A DNA stretch of 64,000 nt from Pseudomonadota bacterium (GTDB taxonomy: Bacteria > Pseudomonadota > Gammaproteobacteria > Steroidobacterales > Steroidobacteraceae). The position numbers and the translations under genes are program-made. The DNA lies in contig JANXOV010000142.1 in assembly GCA_025357635.1 (NCBI GenBank), positions 1-64,000 of the forward strand. The letters run 5' to 3'. Every line of letters begins with the position of its first letter. Position 1 is the first letter of the stretch. Shown here piece by piece: positions 62,452 through 64,000 of this stretch. The notes below the pieces were generated by a model. That model saw only the letters and a program-made list of their open reading frames with translations, was not told the origin of the DNA and made no database searches.

Positions 62452-64000
62452 TCAAGCCTGCGGCGCAGGCTGCTTCGATTGCAGCCGCGCCTGATTCAGC
62501 CACTTGAGCACGCGCTGCGTGAACAGATCGTTGACGCCTCGCGCCTGAACGATGACCGGATAGGCGGCTTCGATCTCGATCAACGCCGCCGGTGCCTGAC
62601 CCAGCATCAGCTGCGTGTAGCCGTGAATGGCGTGCGCCTGAGCCGTCTTCGAACTACCCGGCGGGGAGGTCGCGCTCCAGATCTGGATCGATTGCGCGCT
62701 TAAACCGGCCGCTTCCTGCGCCTTGCCGCGCTGCGCAAGCAGCCGGGCGAGATGCATCAGCGCGGATGCGCGCCACTGGTGCTCGGGCGGCAGCGTCTGG
62801 TCGTAGACGGCCAGCGCCTGCCGGTATTGGCCTTCGGCCTCGGCCAGATCGCCCTGCTCGTGCAACAGCATGGCGAGGCTTACGCGGCTGTAGGCGACGT
62901 CGAAATGATTCGCGCCGTACAGCGACAGCATCACCGCCAGCGCGCGCCGCAGGTAGGGCTCGGCCTCGTTCAAGCGGCCTTCGCGCTGCAGCAGCAGGCC
63001 GTAGTTGCCCCACGCGGTGGCCGTGATGGGGTGATGCTCACCGTAGATGCGCTCGTCTCGGCCGATGGCGTCGAGATACAAGGATTCCGCCTGTTTCAGT
63101 TCCCCCAGGCTTTCGGTGACGAAGGCGAGGTTGTGCAGGTGCACCGCAATGCGCGGATGATCCGCTCCCAGCAGATCGCGGTCGATGTCCAGCGCACGCT
63201 CATAGGTCAGCTTCGCCAGCGCCCATTGCTGTTCGCGCTCGTAGATCTTGCCCAGGTCATCCAGCAGCCAGGACACATCGGTGGGAGCGGCACGCTGGGT
63301 TTCGAACAGTGTCAACGCGCGTTTGTACAACCCTTCGGCTTCGTTGAAGCGGCCCTGCGCATGGCGCAGTTCTCCCAGTCCCCACAGACTGCGAGCCGTT
63401 TCCAGGCTGCCGGCGCTGAATTGACTTTGCGCCAGCCGCAGTGCGCCTTGCAGCGCGGCATCGGCTCCGGAAAGATCCCCGGATCCGAGCCGCGCGCGTC
63501 CCTGTGCAAGCAGCGTGCTCAGGCGCACGCGATCGTGCGTGTCGCGCTGCAGTGCCAGGGATTCATCCAGCACCGGCAGCGCCTCGCGGTACAACCCCAG
63601 GCTGTTGTAGACCGCGCCGACGGTGGCAAGCAGTGCTGCCCGCGTCTGCGGCTGATCGTGCAGGCCGGTGCGCAACCGCTGCGCGCCGGAGCTGAGCAGC
63701 TCGCGCGCGGTGACCTGGTTGCCGCGGTTTTCCTCCGGGTCGGACAGCTTGAAGAGATTCACCAGGAATTCCGACACCTCTTCGGCTCGCGCCCGCTCGC
63801 GCTCGGCGTTGGCCCGCTGCAGTTTCACCTGATCGCGCTCCGCGGCGATGTGCACGGACTGCAGGTAGGTGATCACGGCGAAAGCCGCGGTGATCGCGAA
63901 CAATGCGGCGCCCGCGCTCACGCCGATCCAATTGCGGCGGATGAATTTTTGTGCCCGGTAGGCGAAGGTGTCGTGGCAGGCTATGACCGGCATGCCGTCC
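62452..64000 (-). CDS. 3' part of a second TPR Ser/Thr kinase (cut by window end)
   Basis: About 513 residues are visible and the frame stays open to the window edge. The sequence starts GMPVIACHDTFAYRAQKFIRRNWIGVSAGAALFAITAAFAVITY, which has the linker and transmembrane helix pattern that follows the kinase domain in the paralogue at 23443-26292 (GRPVSAAQGSFGYSTGKFLVRHKGK). A coiled stretch and about eight TPR repeats follow (e.g. EAEGLYKRALTLFE, EQQWALAKLTYERALDIDRDLLG). The kinase domain should lie beyond the window. No ATG is used as a start. Confidence 0.85.
   Translation of the reverse strand, partial: DGMPVIACHDTFAYRAQKFIRRNWIGVSAGAALFAITAAFAVITYLQSVHIAAERDQVKLQRANAERERARAEEVSEFLVNLFKLSDPEENRGNQVTARELLSSGAQRLRTGLHDQPQTRAALLATVGAVYNSLGLYREALPVLDESLALQRDTHDRVRLSTLLAQGRARLGSGDLSGADAALQGALRLAQSQFSAGSLETARSLWGLGELRHAQGRFNEAEGLYKRALTLFETQRAAPTDVSWLLDDLGKIYEREQQWALAKLTYERALDIDRDLLGADHPRIAVHLHNLAFVTESLGELKQAESLYLDAIGRDERIYGEHHPITATAWGNYGLLLQREGRLNEAEPYLRRALAVMLSLYGANHFDVAYSRVSLAMLLHEQGDLAEAEGQYRQALAVYDQTLPPEHQWRASALMHLARLLAQRGKAQEAAGLSAQSIQIWSATSPPGSSKTAQAHAIHGYTQLMLGQAPAALIEIEAAYPVIVQARGVNDLFTQRVLKWLNQARLQSKQPAPQA

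Overview
The window is GC-rich, gene-dense DNA of a gammaproteobacterium, and I see no plasmid, phage or rRNA/tRNA signature. The gene content would fit a lineage near Xanthomonadales, Nevskiales or Steroidobacterales: a single-chain pyruvate carboxylase, a CysB/CysG/APS-reductase sulfur locus, a biosynthetic IlvA, a sigma-factor/receptor-kinase pair with TPR repeats, and many signal-peptide proteins. That placement is an inference from gene content only.

Layout. 0-9.2 kb: isoaspartyl peptidase diverging from pyruvate carboxylase; an IS630-type element inserted exactly at the pyc stop codon and carrying a LexA-like passenger gene; two copies of a ~130-bp structured repeat (48-185 and 6257-6387); a ferredoxin-type reductase; P-II; quinone reductase. 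9.2-14.2 kb: a BamA-like outer-membrane protein, two small membrane proteins, an O-acetylhomoserine sulfhydrylase-type enzyme and an alpha/beta hydrolase. 14.1-23.3 kb: a catabolic island of two divergent operons (gntR-MFS-SDR-esterase-FAD oxidoreductase against acuI-like-FAD oxidoreductase-enolase superfamily) facing each other across a perfect FadR-class operator. 23.3-32.3 kb: ECF sigma factor plus TPR receptor kinase plus a small exported peptide, a PKD/propeller exported protein, a GMC dehydrogenase with its small subunit, and a duplicated DUF4242 protein. 32.3-35.6 kb: acetolactate synthase with its two subunits divergently transcribed, and two glyoxalase-fold proteins. 35.6-41.6 kb: a DUF4331/lipoprotein/TPR/HupE-like module followed by an ECF sigma factor and a ChrR-type cupin anti-sigma. 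41.6-48.2 kb: C4-dicarboxylate symporter, cysteine synthase-type enzyme, 3-hydroxyanthranilate dioxygenase, hydrolase, a non-pyrrolysine MttB homologue and a sarcosine oxidase-type flavoprotein. 48.2-53.7 kb: sulfate assimilation (cysG, cysH, cysB, DUF934, cysI). 53.8-64 kb: a CheD-like protein lacking its catalytic Cys, an exported EEP-family phosphoesterase, a probable small RNA on the minus strand, a degenerate hydrolase coupled to rluF, DsbD, an MFS exporter, IlvA and the 3' part of a second TPR kinase cut by the window end.

The most interesting signals are the structured repeat, whose two copies differ by compensatory base-pair changes; a recurrent arrangement in which a -10-like hexamer lies only 6-7 nt before the start codon (suggesting many leaderless mRNAs); the divergent catabolic island with its operator; a candidate sRNA with promoter, operator-like repeat and terminator; and two degenerate enzyme-fold proteins (CheD-like and alpha/beta hydrolase-like). 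All functions are read from recognisable motifs, without database searching.
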